The notes: generated by a model from the letters alone, not told the origin. A stretch of DNA of 64,000 bases from UBA7672 sp044224605 (GCA_044224605.1 JBGAKC010000010.1:60793-124792), one strand, 5' to 3'. Shown: positions 1 to 8,871, counted from the stretch's first letter. Program-made: numbers and translations.

Positions 1-180
1 ATGAACCCCGGCCAGCTCTGGGAAACCACGCTCGACCCCAACGCCCGCACGCTCCTGCAGGTGAAGGTCGAACACGCCGACACCGCCGACGAGATGTTCT
101 CCAAGCTGATGGGCGACCTCGTTGAGCCCCGCCGCGACTTCATCCAGGAAAACGCCCTCGAGGCGGAGGTGGATGCTTAA
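1..180 (+). CDS. gyrB: DNA gyrase subunit B, C-terminal end (partial)
   Basis: This is the last 59 residues of a GyrB-type protein; the 5' part lies outside the window. The reading frame is open from base 1 and ends with TAA at 178-180. It carries the conserved GyrB tail MNPGQLWETTLDP followed by a segment ending LMGDLVEPRRDFIQENAL, where the tail packs against the TOPRIM domain of type IIA topoisomerases. The ATG at base 1 is an internal methionine, not a start. GyrB supplies the ATPase half of gyrase, which introduces negative supercoils. ParE has a similar tail, but the MNPGQLWETT and ENAL forms favour GyrB. The stop overlaps the stop of the convergent aquaporin remnant. Confidence 0.93.
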   Translation: MNPGQLWETTLDPNARTLLQVKVEHADTADEMFSKLMGDLVEPRRDFIQENALEAEVDA

Positions 181-638
181 GCCGCTTTCGGGTTGAGGAA
201 GGCGTAAGCCGCCCATCCTATAAGCGCGCCAGCAATCTGCGCCGCGATGAAGCCTGCAACGTCATCCGGGCGAATACCTGCGAAGGTGTCGCTCAGGGAG
301 CGCGCCAGCGTCACGGCGGGGTTGGCGAAGGATGTCGGGGCGGTCCACCAGTAGCCAGCAACAATGGCCAGCGCGACCGCGCAGGGAACAGCGTCCGGCC
401 GCGAGCGGCGGACAAGGAGGATGGTGAACACCAGCGCGAAGGTTGCAACGCCTTCGGACAGCATGTTGCCGAAGCCGGCGCGCACGTGAGTGGAAAATTC
501 GAATATCGGATGCGCGAACATCGCGTGAGCCAGAAGCGTTCCCGCAACACCGCCAAGGCATTGCGCGATCAGATAGGCGAAGGCGGCGCGGGGCCGGATT
601 TCCCGGCGCAGCGCCACGACCAGCGACGACCAGGGCAT
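177..638 (-). pseudogene. aquaporin (MIP family), N-terminally truncated
   Basis: The 153-residue frame is the C-terminal two thirds of an MIP-family water or solute channel. It shows the second half-helix motif FANPAVTLARSL (about residue 104) and a final transmembrane helix GFIAAQIAGALIGWAAYAF. Family members are about 220-240 residues with two NPA motifs. Here the first NPA loop is missing: the frame opens with PWSSLVVALRREI, where NPAVSLVVALRR would be expected, and no upstream in-frame extension restores it. I read it as a decayed or 5'-deleted gene. Its TAA overlaps the gyrB stop, a tail-to-tail arrangement. The ATG at 638 lacks a convincing ribosome site. Confidence 0.7.
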
Positions 639-985
639 CGGCCGTCTCCGCGGCGCACCTTCGAACTACGCCGCTTACAGCACGCAAGACGCGCTGCTTA
701 AACACCAACACCAGATGAGCGGAATCCTCCGCCAGGAACCCGCCCTCGCTGTCTCAAGTTATCCGACGGCGGACCGGCGTACAGGCGGGAGCACAACCGT
801 CCTAGCCGCGCCGCTGGTTTCCAACGAGTTAACGCAAGCCTTCAAAAGGCGATGGTCCCGCCAACAGCACCTTAGTCAAACTTTGTCATGACTTGGGACA
901 GCTCGCTTGACGTTGACGTTTCGGATGGGCCGACGCGTGACGCGATCGAAATCAGTGGCCTCCGGCGTCCCCGGGGCAGGGTGCG
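639..985. other. intergenic region, no gene seen
   Basis: This stretch lies between the truncated aquaporin start and the YaiO-like gene. It may hold decayed 5' aquaporin sequence, but no frame reads as a recognisable MIP N-terminus. It must also hold the promoter of the exopolysaccharide-type operon. I cannot pick out a convincing -35/-10 pair or a terminator. Confidence 0.4.
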
Positions 986-2062
986 ATGATCTTCGAACTC
1001 CCAACACCGCCCGAGACAAACGCGACAGGCGAATGCGCCCGCGAGGTTGCGAGCGTGGCTGCGGCCTCGCAGGCGCGGCGCAGTGGAGAATTTGCCAAGG
1101 CCGCGCTGCTTGCGGGCTGCGTGCTGCAGGTTCATCCCGATGAGGCCGATGCCTGGTTCGAGCTTGGCGCTGCAAAGTATGCGCTCGGCGAGAAGGAAGA
1201 GGCCCAAAAGGCCTGGATGCGCACGCTCGATCTTGCGCCCGCGAACGATGACGCCCGGCTCGCTCTTGCACGGCTCACCTGGGCGGACGGGGATAAGGCG
1301 GCTGCCCGCCGCTGGCTTGCAAGCGTGTCCCCGGTGCGCCGGCAAGGCGCCGAGGCGCTTGAGCTTCAGGCTCAACTGGATAGTGCGGACCAAACACCGC
1401 CTGTGTGGCGCATCGACGCGAGCGTCGCTCAAAGCTCGCTCACCAAGGGCCTGCCGGACTGGTCGGAGGCGAGGGTCTCGGCCTACCGCCGTCATGGCTC
1501 AACGGGACTTGGCCTCGCCATCGAACATGCCCGCCGGTTCGATCGCGAAGATACCTATTTCGAGGCGGTGGCGACCTACGCGGCTGGATCCGTGGTCTGG
1601 TCGCTGGCGCTGGGCGGAACGCCGGAGGCAGATTTCCGCCCTGAACAGTCGGTCCGGCTCGGCGGCGACCACTATGGCGCCGAATGGGACATGGGCGCAG
1701 CTTTCTCTCACGCCGAATATGTCGCCGGACAGGTCGACAAGGTCGATGTGCGCCTCGCCCGTGAGCTTGGACCGCTGCGGCTTCAGGCCACCGGCGTCGC
1801 CGTCCACGATGAGACTGGCCGCAACAGGTATGGCTATGGCGTTGGCGCGGTGTGGAAAGCGACATCCGCTCTGGCCTTCGATGCGGGCTGGTCCAACGCC
1901 CCGGAGAGCTCTGACGGGCTTACGGTCAACGTCCGCAGCGCCGTTCTGGGCGCGACCATCAACCTCTCCGAAGGCCTTCGTCTCCGCGCGGGATTGGCGC
2001 ACGAGATGCGCGACGCCTACGATCGCACGGAGATCTCAGCGGGTCTGGCGAGGACCTTCTGA
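986..2062 (+). CDS. YaiO-family outer-membrane beta-barrel protein with N-terminal TPR
   Basis: A 358-residue protein. Residues about 20-130 are TPR-like helices (ADAWFELGAAKYALGEKEEA, then NDDARLALARLTWADGDKAAA). Residues about 145-358 are alternating aromatic beta-strands typical of the YaiO barrel and end in a terminal Phe (GLARTF), as outer-membrane barrels do. No clear signal peptide is visible at the ATG, so the true start could differ. It is first in an operon with a HEAT protein (1 bp gap) and a GT2 glycosyltransferase. In E. coli yaiO sits next to the glycosyltransferase gene yaiP, so the pairing suggests export or modification of a surface polysaccharide. The specific role is inferred. 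Confidence 0.75.
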   Translation: MIFELPTPPETNATGECAREVASVAAASQARRSGEFAKAALLAGCVLQVHPDEADAWFELGAAKYALGEKEEAQKAWMRTLDLAPANDDARLALARLTWADGDKAAARRWLASVSPVRRQGAEALELQAQLDSADQTPPVWRIDASVAQSSLTKGLPDWSEARVSAYRRHGSTGLGLAIEHARRFDREDTYFEAVATYAAGSVVWSLALGGTPEADFRPEQSVRLGGDHYGAEWDMGAAFSHAEYVAGQVDKVDVRLARELGPLRLQATGVAVHDETGRNRYGYGVGAVWKATSALAFDAGWSNAPESSDGLTVNVRSAVLGATINLSEGLRLRAGLAHEMRDAYDRTEISAGLARTF

Positions 2063-2063
2063 C

Positions 2064-3179
2064 ATGTCAGGCGCGCTTCAGGTCATCTGGTCGGCCTCGC
2101 TCGTGCTGGCCGCTCTCTCCTGTGGCGTCATGACGGCGCTCATCGCCGCTCGGCTCATCCGCCAGCAGCGTGACCGCGACCTGCCAGCGCAGAGCGTGAA
2201 CCTGACTCTCGGCCTCCTGGCCTACACCAAGGGGGAGGGTGAAACCCCGCGTCTCAACACCCGCAGTCGCCATAGCTGCGACTTGATAATGCACACCGCC
2301 CTCGACGTATCGCGTACGTTGGATGTGGAGGCGCGCGGGCGCTTGGTCCAAATGCTGAGGAACGCGTATCTAGATGCCTACTATCGTCGCGCGGCCGTAC
2401 GGGGACAGGAGCGTGATCGCGTCAACGCCATCGAACTCCTGCGCATGTTTTCAGACCTCGATACCCTCAGCCTGCTGCAGAAGTTGCAGGACTCGGCAAG
2501 CTTCCGCGTCAGCGTCGCCGCCATGCGCACGTCCATCGAAGTGGGCGATCCGCCTCGCCTGGAAGCGGTGCTCAAGCTCGCCGAGCGCCCGGAAGGCAGC
2601 AACTCGCTGATGTTGTTCAAGGTCTTCGAGGCGAGCGTCCATGCCAGCGTGCCAGCCGCGCTCGGCGCGCTGGCGGCGGGCTTGCCCCGCAACAGCCAGG
2701 TGATGATGCTGAAGGCCCTCGGCACGTCGCGCTCGCCCATGGCCTTCACGGCGATCACCCGATCGACCAACGATATGGATGCGGAAGTCCGCGCAGCGGC
2801 CATCACGGCGCTGCGCGCTCACGGCTCGAGGAAAGTCACGCCCTGGCTGGTCGCTGCGCTGCGGGATCAAGACTGGCGCGTGCGCCTCAAGGCCGTTGAA
2901 GGCCTTGGCCAGTATGGCTCGGCCTCCGATTGCGCCAGCATCGAGCCGCTGCTGAACGACAGCGTCTGGTGGATCCGGTTCCGCGCCAACGAAGCTGTGG
3001 AGCGTCTCAAGACCGCTTCAGTCGCCACCGAGACAAGACCGAAGAAGCGGAAGGCCGCACTGAAGACCAGACCCAACCTGGTTGCTGGCAAGACGACAGC
3101 CGGGAATGCGAGCGCCGTGAAGAAGCCCCCGGCTGCGCCGACGCGTCGCCGATCCGTGAACCGGAAGGTCGCGTCGTGA
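2064..3179 (+). CDS. membrane-anchored HEAT-repeat protein
   Basis: A 371-residue protein starting at ATG 2064, one base after the upstream stop. One transmembrane segment lies near residues 7-30. A helical region with HEAT-like repeats follows at about 110-320, for example DAEVRAAAITALRAHG, DWRVRLKAVEGLGQYG and SVWWIRFRANEAVERL. The last 50 residues are Lys/Arg/Pro rich and probably disordered. The frame extends upstream to 1047, but that part overlaps the YaiO gene and is a shadow. Its 3' end overlaps the glycosyltransferase start. A scaffold between the inner-membrane synthase and the barrel is an inference from operon position; I recognise no catalytic motif. Confidence 0.72.
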   Translation: MSGALQVIWSASLVLAALSCGVMTALIAARLIRQQRDRDLPAQSVNLTLGLLAYTKGEGETPRLNTRSRHSCDLIMHTALDVSRTLDVEARGRLVQMLRNAYLDAYYRRAAVRGQERDRVNAIELLRMFSDLDTLSLLQKLQDSASFRVSVAAMRTSIEVGDPPRLEAVLKLAERPEGSNSLMLFKVFEASVHASVPAALGALAAGLPRNSQVMMLKALGTSRSPMAFTAITRSTNDMDAEVRAAAITALRAHGSRKVTPWLVAALRDQDWRVRLKAVEGLGQYGSASDCASIEPLLNDSVWWIRFRANEAVERLKTASVATETRPKKRKAALKTRPNLVAGKTTAGNASAVKKPPAAPTRRRSVNRKVAS

Positions 3180-4594
3180 CCGAAACAATCGCCATGGACG
3201 TTGTCGCCTTCCTCGCCAGGTCGACGGCCTGGTTGGTGATCGGCGGCGCCATTCTCCAGAACCTGATATACCTGATGCAGCTCTTCGTGGCGCAACGCGC
3301 GCTCGCGGTGCAACCGCCCGAGCCGCGATCGAACGTGCTATGGCGGCGCTCGGCAGCAGTCGTTCCGCCAATCACCCTGCTTGCGCCCGCCTACAACGAG
3401 GCGGCCACGGTCAAGGACAGCATCCTGTCCTTGTTGGCGCTGGATTACCCGAAGTTCGAAGTCATAGTGATCAACGACGGGTCGAAGGATTCAACGCTCG
3501 ATGTCCTGAAGGAGAACTTCAGCCTCGAGCCGGTAGATCGCAGCGTCGACGAGGCCGCGGCGCACGCGCCGATCCTCGACGTCTACCGTTCGCGCGAGCA
3601 TCCGAAACTTCTGGTCATTGACAAGGAGAATGGCGGCAAGGCGGATGCGCTGAACGCCGGCCTCAACTATGCCCGCACACCCATTGTCTGTTCAATGGAC
3701 GCGGATTCCATCCTGGAGACAGACGCGCTCCTGCGCGCCGTGCAGCCCTTCATCGAGGACCCCGAACACGTGGTGGCGGTCGGCGGCACGGTTCGCATCG
3801 CCAATGGCTGCACGATCAGGCACGGCCAACTGCAGACGGTCGGCGTGTCGCGCAATCCTCTCGCTCTGTTCCAGACGGTGGAATACCTGCGCGCCTTCCT
3901 GCTGGCCCGTCTCGCCTGGAGCCGCCTCGGCGCCCTCACAATCATCTCGGGCGCCTTTGGCCTGTTCCGGCGCAGCGCGGTCGTCGAAATCGGCGGCTAC
4001 GCCCACGGCACGGTGGGCGAAGACATGGAGCTCGTAATTCGCCTGCATCGGCGGGCGATCGAGACCCGCAGCCGACAGCGCATTGTGTTCCTGCCGGAGC
4101 CCGTGTGCTGGACTGAGGCGCCCGAAACGATGGAGATGCTCGGCCGGCAGCGCGCCCGGTGGCACCGTGGCGCCATCGAAACGTTCGTGCGCCATGGCGA
4201 CATGATGACGAAGCCAAGATACGGACGCATCGGACTTGTCGGCATGGGACAGGTTCTCTTGTTCGATCTCATCGGCCCCATACTCGAACTCACCGGCTAT
4301 GTCCTCCTCCCGGTCCTGTGGGCGCTAGGCATCCTCAACAGCGAATACCTCATCGCCTTCTTCTCCCTCTCGATCTTCTTCGGCATCGCCATCAGCGTCG
4401 GCGCGCTGGCGCTGGAGGAAGCTGAATTGCGCCGCGTCAGCCAGGTCCGCGATCTCGTGCGCCTCTTTATCGCCGCGGTGCTGGAGAATTTTGGCTACCG
4501 CCAGTTGAACTCCTACTGGCGTCTTCGCGGCCTCTGGCAGTGGATGACCGGCGTCAAATCATGGGGCGAGATGAGCCGCAAGGGGTTTGCATGA
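3176..4594 (+). CDS. processive GT2 membrane glycosyltransferase
   Basis: A 472-residue protein. I chose GTG 3176 because it overlaps the upstream TGA by 4 bp (GTGA), typical of translational coupling; ATG 3194 is the alternative. A transmembrane helix spans about residues 18-40. The GT-A domain shows INDGSKDST (99-107), MDADS (174-178, metal-binding DxD), GED (281-283, catalytic base) and QRARW (325-329). This is the D, DxD, D, QxxRW signature of cellulose, hyaluronan and poly-GlcNAc synthases. Three or more C-terminal helices follow residue 345. It probably polymerises and extrudes a surface glycan with the two upstream gene products. The sugar cannot be deduced. Confidence 0.88.
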   Translation: MTETIAMDVVAFLARSTAWLVIGGAILQNLIYLMQLFVAQRALAVQPPEPRSNVLWRRSAAVVPPITLLAPAYNEAATVKDSILSLLALDYPKFEVIVINDGSKDSTLDVLKENFSLEPVDRSVDEAAAHAPILDVYRSREHPKLLVIDKENGGKADALNAGLNYARTPIVCSMDADSILETDALLRAVQPFIEDPEHVVAVGGTVRIANGCTIRHGQLQTVGVSRNPLALFQTVEYLRAFLLARLAWSRLGALTIISGAFGLFRRSAVVEIGGYAHGTVGEDMELVIRLHRRAIETRSRQRIVFLPEPVCWTEAPETMEMLGRQRARWHRGAIETFVRHGDMMTKPRYGRIGLVGMGQVLLFDLIGPILELTGYVLLPVLWALGILNSEYLIAFFSLSIFFGIAISVGALALEEAELRRVSQVRDLVRLFIAAVLENFGYRQLNSYWRLRGLWQWMTGVKSWGEMSRKGFA

Positions 4595-4784
4595 GGCAAC
4601 TCCGCGCCAGCCAGTGTCTGAATTCACCGCCAAATCGCGCCGCTGCGCCTTGGATATCTTGCGGCGGCGCCTCCCCGAAGCGGGTCGTAGCCAACAGTTG
4701 GCGTCGATGAGCCTGAATCGACCTCTCCCTGCGCTTCCCGTAGTCCTGACGGTTATTCCAGCGGAGGGGTGCGTGTGAGACATT

Positions 4785-5575
4785 TTTCTGTCCTGCAATC
4801 GCGAGGACTGGGCTCGCGCCGAGGTGTTTGTGGAGGCGTTTGAGGCGCATGCGTTGTCGGTCTGGTAGGATTTGGGCCTGCGTACGGGCGAGGCATACGA
4901 CGAGGTGACCGAAAAGGCGCTACGTACGGCCAAGGCGGTGGTGGTGCTGTGGTCGAAGCGTTCGGTGGAAAGTCGATGTGTGCGCGCCGAGGCGACGCTC
5001 GCTAACCGGCAGAAGACCTTGGCTCCGGCTATGATCGAGCCCTGTGACCGGCCGAGCATGTTCCAGCTGACACTGACGGCGGACCTTTCGCACTGGCAGG
5101 GGGAAGCAAGTGACCTTGCCTGGGCCGCCTTCGTGACGGACGTACGCCAACTCATGGCCGCGCGGGAGAAAGCGATGGCCAAACCTGCGCCGGTCTCGCT
5201 TGCTGCGGCCGGCGCGCCGCCCCAGGACCCGAGGGGAACTCGGCCCTCGTTGGCGATCATGCCGTTCATCAACCGCTCGGGCGCGCCCGAGACGACGTGT
5301 TCGCCGGCGGCATGGTGGAAGATCTGGTTTCGGCTCTATCGCTGGGCCGCTCGGCAAAGGTCATCGCCGCCAGCGCAACGCGCGTCTTCCGAAACCAGGC
5401 GGCCGACCTGCGCCTAATCGGACGGGAGCTGGGCGCACGCTACATTCTTGAGGGCAATGTGCAACGGATTGGGCCTAGCCTTCGCGTTACTGCGCAGGTG
5501 GCGGAGGCGGAAAGCGGGCGCCTTCTCTGGACGGAGCAGTTCGACCGTCCATTGTCAGAATTGGCGCTGCTCTGA
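4785..5575 (+). pseudogene. TIR-domain / TolB-like protein, broken
   Basis: A TIR domain is readable from FLSCNRED (4785) to LSHW (about 5097), then a linker and a TolB/FlgO-like domain from SLAIMPFINRSG (about 5250) to FDRPLSELALL. There are three lesions. An in-frame TAG at 4866-4868 sits where SVW-W-D is expected (TGG to TAG). A one-base loss near 5292 shifts the frame within the expected APEDDVFAGG. The 3' end at about 5573 is replaced by the IS-like sequence. Proteins joining a TIR domain to this TolB-like domain are common in alphaproteobacteria. No functional product is expected, although the part from 5297 to 5575 remains open. Confidence 0.8.
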
Positions 5576-5728
5576 TCCGCCCCCTTTGAAGTGGTCCACC
5601 CTGAAGCATGTATTTCTGCAGGATGGAGAAGTTGAATGCCTGGGAAATGTTACAAGCCGGAGAAGATTGTTGCGAAGCTCCGGCGGGTTGATGTGCTGGT
5701 CTCGCAAGGCCAGTCGGTGGTTGGGTAA
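5573..5728 (+). mobile_element. IS3-family insertion sequence, left-end remnant
   Basis: The segment begins with an IS3-like terminus (TGATCCGCCCCCTTTGAAG) directly abutting the broken TIR-TolB gene. At 5636 it then starts an OrfA-type transposase after a ribosome site (GGATGGAG). The 30-codon frame reads KCYKPEKIVAKLRRVDVL and SQGQSV, the N-terminal helix-turn-helix of IS3-family OrfA. It stops at 5726-5728 and then loses all similarity. OrfB and the right terminus were not found, so this is a relic. It looks like the event that cut off the 3' part of the neighbouring gene. Confidence 0.7.
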
Positions 5729-5887
5729 CTCACCCCAGACGGCGCCGGCCGCGTCGATCGACAGTCGGCGTTTGAAGTGTTCATCAAATCCCTTGATTCC
5801 AGCCACCGAATGGAACGCGACCGTTTGAATCCAGGCAGCTGATGTCAAACTGTTGCCTCCACGCTTCCAAGCTGCGTGCTCTGCTGC
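5729..5887. other. unassigned fragment between IS relic and thioesterase relic
   Basis: The minus strand reads protein-like here (AAWIQTVAFHSVAG, FDEHFKRRLSIDAAG), but I do not recognise the family and no start or full-length frame exists. It is probably another piece of degraded coding sequence within the 4.6-6.1 kb graveyard. Confidence 0.3.
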
Positions 5888-6108
5888 AGGTTCGCGGCGC
5901 TGTCGCTGATGCCGGACGCCGCCGCCGCGATGACGAGGGAGTTCAAGATCAACCCGCTTTCGCCGGCGAAAGGCGAACGGTTCGTGGGGGGCGGGGCGCA
6001 TCGTGCGGCCGGGGAAGAAGCTGATGGCGCGCCTTAGCGAAGTGTTCGCGGAGGAGGGGGGGCAGGTGCAAGCAGCTTCACGGATTTCCCCCGGAACGCC
6101 TCGATCAT
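5888..6108 (+). pseudogene. PaaI-like hotdog thioesterase relic
   Basis: Two frames together read as the C-terminal half of a PaaI-type hotdog thioesterase. FAALSLMP, MTREFKINPLSPAKGERFV is followed, after a frameshift near 5985-6000, by GRIVRPGKKLMARLSEVFAEEGG. The N-terminal half is missing and the reading changes frame, so no functional enzyme is encoded. The MTREFKIN...LSPAKG segment is the conserved central strand region of alphaproteobacterial PaaI proteins. Confidence 0.55.
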
Positions 6109-6318
6109 AGTCGGCGTCCGGTGAGGCCGCGATCGCATGGGCCGCGACCTATTTATGCTTCGGGTGGGGCGGACGCTTAAGGCTAATTTTTTCCAACCTG
6201 CAGGCGTCACCTTGGGCGGTTTGCTTCAACGCCCTGTTCGCCTCGCCGTGCGATGAATCTGCGCCTGCGGCCTGAACGCGATGATGATGGACCGGGCTGA
6301 AGGATCAGGGAGGCTGTC

Positions 6319-6642
6319 ATGGCCCGTCACGCGTACGCTCTTCTTTCCGTGACGGCTCTTGTTGCCCTTGGCGCCTGCGCGTCTGCGCCGCCGCCTGCGC
6401 CTGATCCGGTGCGCGGGCCGGTCTCGGCCTGGAAGTGCGATGGCGGCGCCGTGTTCTCCTCGCAGATGACGTCCGGTGGGAATGTCGAGGTGCTGGCGGC
6501 CGGCAAGATGTACTGGCTGCCGGTGAAGAAAACCGCCTCGGGCGTGCGTTATACCGACAGGAAGGTCGAGTTCTGGGAGCGCCAGGGGCAAGCGAAACTG
6601 AGCGGCGCCGCGGGCGGACCATACGCGAATTGCAGGTTGTGA
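6319..6642 (+). CDS. MliC-like lysozyme-inhibitor lipoprotein
   Basis: A 107-residue lipoprotein. The signal peptide ends in a lipobox with Cys20 (LVALGACAS). After a Pro-rich linker comes a compact beta domain opening WKCDGGAVF (about 37) and ending YANCRL. This is the layout of the MliC/PliC C-type lysozyme inhibitor fold, whose Cys pair is conserved. The family binds c-type lysozyme and protects peptidoglycan. The ribosome site AGGGAGG lies 5 bases before the ATG. Another small envelope lipoprotein with a WKC motif is possible, but the length and both cysteines fit. Confidence 0.65.
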   Translation: MARHAYALLSVTALVALGACASAPPPAPDPVRGPVSAWKCDGGAVFSSQMTSGGNVEVLAAGKMYWLPVKKTASGVRYTDRKVEFWERQGQAKLSGAAGGPYANCRL

Positions 6643-6701
6643 ACCTCGCCGCTTGGCCGGGGCGATGCTAGGCTCGCCCTGTCCGGTCAGATGGTGCTTC
6701 G

Positions 6702-7328
6702 ATGAAACGATTCCTTGCGTGTGTGTCTCTCGGCGTCGCCCTGAGTGTGGCGATGAGCGGGGCAGCGCTGGCGCAGGATGATCCGCCGCGCGTGTGGCTC
6801 GGGCCCGAGGTGACGCTGCAGACGACGATGGGGGACATTGTCGTGACGCTCGATCCCATCGGCGCGCCGAAGACGGCAGCGCAGTTTCTCGCCCTGGCGC
6901 GGGCGGGGTATTTCGATGGCGCTGCGGTCTATCGCGTGGAGCCTGGGTTCGTGATCCAGCTCGGCGATCTCGATGCGAAGCTGGAGTATCGCGAGCCGCC
7001 TCTGCTCACGGTGCCGCTGGAGACGGCGACGAACAGGCATGCGTACATGGCGGTGGCGATGGCTCATGGGGATGATCCCAATGACGGGCGCGCGACCTTT
7101 TACATCGACATGGCGCCCAATCCCTATCTCAACGCGACGGAGGGCGCAGCGCCCAACACGACTGGCTATGCGGTGTTCGGCCATGTGACCAAGGGATGGG
7201 AGGTCGCCGAGGCAATCCAGAAAGTCGAACTGGCGCCCGAAGGCGGGCCGTTCCCTGGCAAGCTGCCGAAAGTTCCCATCGTCGTGAACAAGGCGTCGGT
7301 GACGCGCGAGTGGTCGATGCCCGGTTGA
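6702..7328 (+). CDS. periplasmic cyclophilin-type peptidyl-prolyl isomerase
   Basis: A 208-residue protein with a signal peptide (residues 1-25, cleavage after ALA). The cyclophilin domain shows TTMGDIVVTL, APKTAAQFLALARAGYFDG, then YRVEPGFVIQLGD, the variant of FHRVIPGFMIQGGD that keeps the catalytic Arg. GYAVFGHVTKGWEVAEAIQ is the conserved C-terminal strand and helix. It probably assists folding of exported proteins. It sits 60 bp after the MliC-like gene in the same direction and may be co-transcribed. Confidence 0.9.
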   Translation: MKRFLACVSLGVALSVAMSGAALAQDDPPRVWLGPEVTLQTTMGDIVVTLDPIGAPKTAAQFLALARAGYFDGAAVYRVEPGFVIQLGDLDAKLEYREPPLLTVPLETATNRHAYMAVAMAHGDDPNDGRATFYIDMAPNPYLNATEGAAPNTTGYAVFGHVTKGWEVAEAIQKVELAPEGGPFPGKLPKVPIVVNKASVTREWSMPG

Positions 7329-7437
7329 CGGCGGGGGCCGCGAGGCGGGCTGTCGCGGGACTGTAACGAAATCGCCATTGCCAGCCGGGCCCGGCGGGGC
7401 TTCCATGCGTGCAGACTTGCCAGCGCAGGGGACGCCC

Positions 7438-8775
7438 ATGACGCAAGCTTCAGCCACTTCCCAGTTGAACGTATTCATCTCCTATTCGCGGCGCGACACG
7501 GCGTTCGTGGACGAGCTGCGTATCTCACTGGAGACGTACGGATTTAACGTTCTCTACGACCAGGAAGACATCGCGCACGGCGAGCCATGGGAGCCGCGGC
7601 TGCGCAGCTTGATCACGCAGGCGGACACGACGGTTGCGGTGGTCTCGCCCGCGTGGATCGACTCGCGCGAATGCGTGAAGGAGCTGGACATCGCGCTGAA
7701 GCTGGGGCGGCGGGTGATCCCGGTCGTCAACGAGCCGCTGGATTCGATGCGCATCCCGGAGGTGCTGGCGCGGCTGCAGTACGTATTCTTCTATAAGGAC
7801 GGGAGGCGCGCCTACGCCCGGGGCGTCGCAAACCTGATCGAGGCGCTGCGCGGCGACGCGGCCTGGGTGCGCGAGCAGACGCGGTTGATGCTGCTGGCGG
7901 CGGAGTGGGAGGAGGCGCGCAAGTCGAAGGCGCTGCTGATGCGGGGCGAGGCGCTGAAGCGGGCGCAGGCGTGGCTGGCGGGGCCCGTGCCGGATCATCT
8001 GTCGGTGTTGCCGGCGGTGCGGGCCTATGTCTCCGCTAGCGAGGCGGGCGAGATTGCGGACGAACGGCAGAAGCTGCGCGGGCGTATCTGGCAGGTGGCG
8101 CTGGGCGGGGTGGCGATCGCGGCGGTGCTCGGCGCCGGGATGGTGTTCGCCTGGGCGCAGGCCTCGGCGGCTGAAATCAATGCCGAGCGCGCAGACAGGA
8201 ATGCTGAGCAGGCCGAGATCGACGCCCTGCATATTGTCACCGCGACGGGCGGGGACTGTCCTGCGAGCGACATTCTTTCGCAGCCCTCACCCTCCGCGCC
8301 GTCGACGTCCGGCCCAGGTGCGCCTGCGCCGGGCTCTGGATCGGGCAAGGAGACGAGCGACAAGCCGAAGGACAACTCGCAGACCGCTCCCGATCCGGCG
8401 CGTGTAGCGGCGCTGGTGGCTGATCTCGATTCTCCTGACCGCACGACACGACTCGCCGCGGGGCAGGCGGTGGCGAACATGATCCGTTCGGACCAGGCCA
8501 CAGAAGTGCTCGACGAACTGGTCGGGCAGTTGCAGGGACAGAATCTGGAGGCGTTGAGCGCATCTGGACGGTTCAACGTGCTCTATTCGTTGAACATCGC
8601 CGAAAGCGAAAAACTGAAGAGCTCCGTGGGGACGCGCCTGCCCTCGGCCCTGAGTGACATAAAAGGCCGCGCCAAGTCGGGCTATGTGATCGGTGCGCAG
8701 ACGCAGGACTGCCTCAACAGCCTCGACGCCAAGCTCGGCGGCCAGACAGGCGTTGCGTCATGTGGCGGGAAATAG
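7438..8775 (+). CDS. membrane-anchored TIR-domain protein
   Basis: A 445-residue protein. I chose ATG 7438 because AGGGGACG lies just upstream and the TIR domain begins at residue 10 (NVFISYSRRDTAF); the frame stays open to 7378. The TIR domain spans about 10-140. Its SRECVKEL motif places a Glu (residue 82) where NAD-cleaving TIR domains keep their catalytic Glu. A helical linker (about 145-212), a transmembrane helix (217-240), a Pro/Ser/Gly-rich low-complexity stretch (about 280-320) and a HEAT-like helical C-terminus follow. No Thoeris or CBASS partner is adjacent. NADase activity is inferred from the family. Confidence 0.85.
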   Translation: MTQASATSQLNVFISYSRRDTAFVDELRISLETYGFNVLYDQEDIAHGEPWEPRLRSLITQADTTVAVVSPAWIDSRECVKELDIALKLGRRVIPVVNEPLDSMRIPEVLARLQYVFFYKDGRRAYARGVANLIEALRGDAAWVREQTRLMLLAAEWEEARKSKALLMRGEALKRAQAWLAGPVPDHLSVLPAVRAYVSASEAGEIADERQKLRGRIWQVALGGVAIAAVLGAGMVFAWAQASAAEINAERADRNAEQAEIDALHIVTATGGDCPASDILSQPSPSAPSTSGPGAPAPGSGSGKETSDKPKDNSQTAPDPARVAALVADLDSPDRTTRLAAGQAVANMIRSDQATEVLDELVGQLQGQNLEALSASGRFNVLYSLNIAESEKLKSSVGTRLPSALSDIKGRAKSGYVIGAQTQDCLNSLDAKLGGQTGVASCGGK

Positions 8776-8871
8776 GCGCTCACAGCCGCTTGCTTTGCCC
8801 GGCCCGGCGGTTGGTGCATCATCCCGCGCCAACGCCGCCATAACGCGCGCGGCAGGTCTCGGGAGGATCGG

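Noticed and set aside
1047..2063. Upstream extension of the HEAT-protein reading frame
   Set aside because: It overlaps the YaiO-like gene in another frame and shows Arg/Pro/Ser-rich shadow composition; the true start is ATG 2064, right after the YaiO stop.
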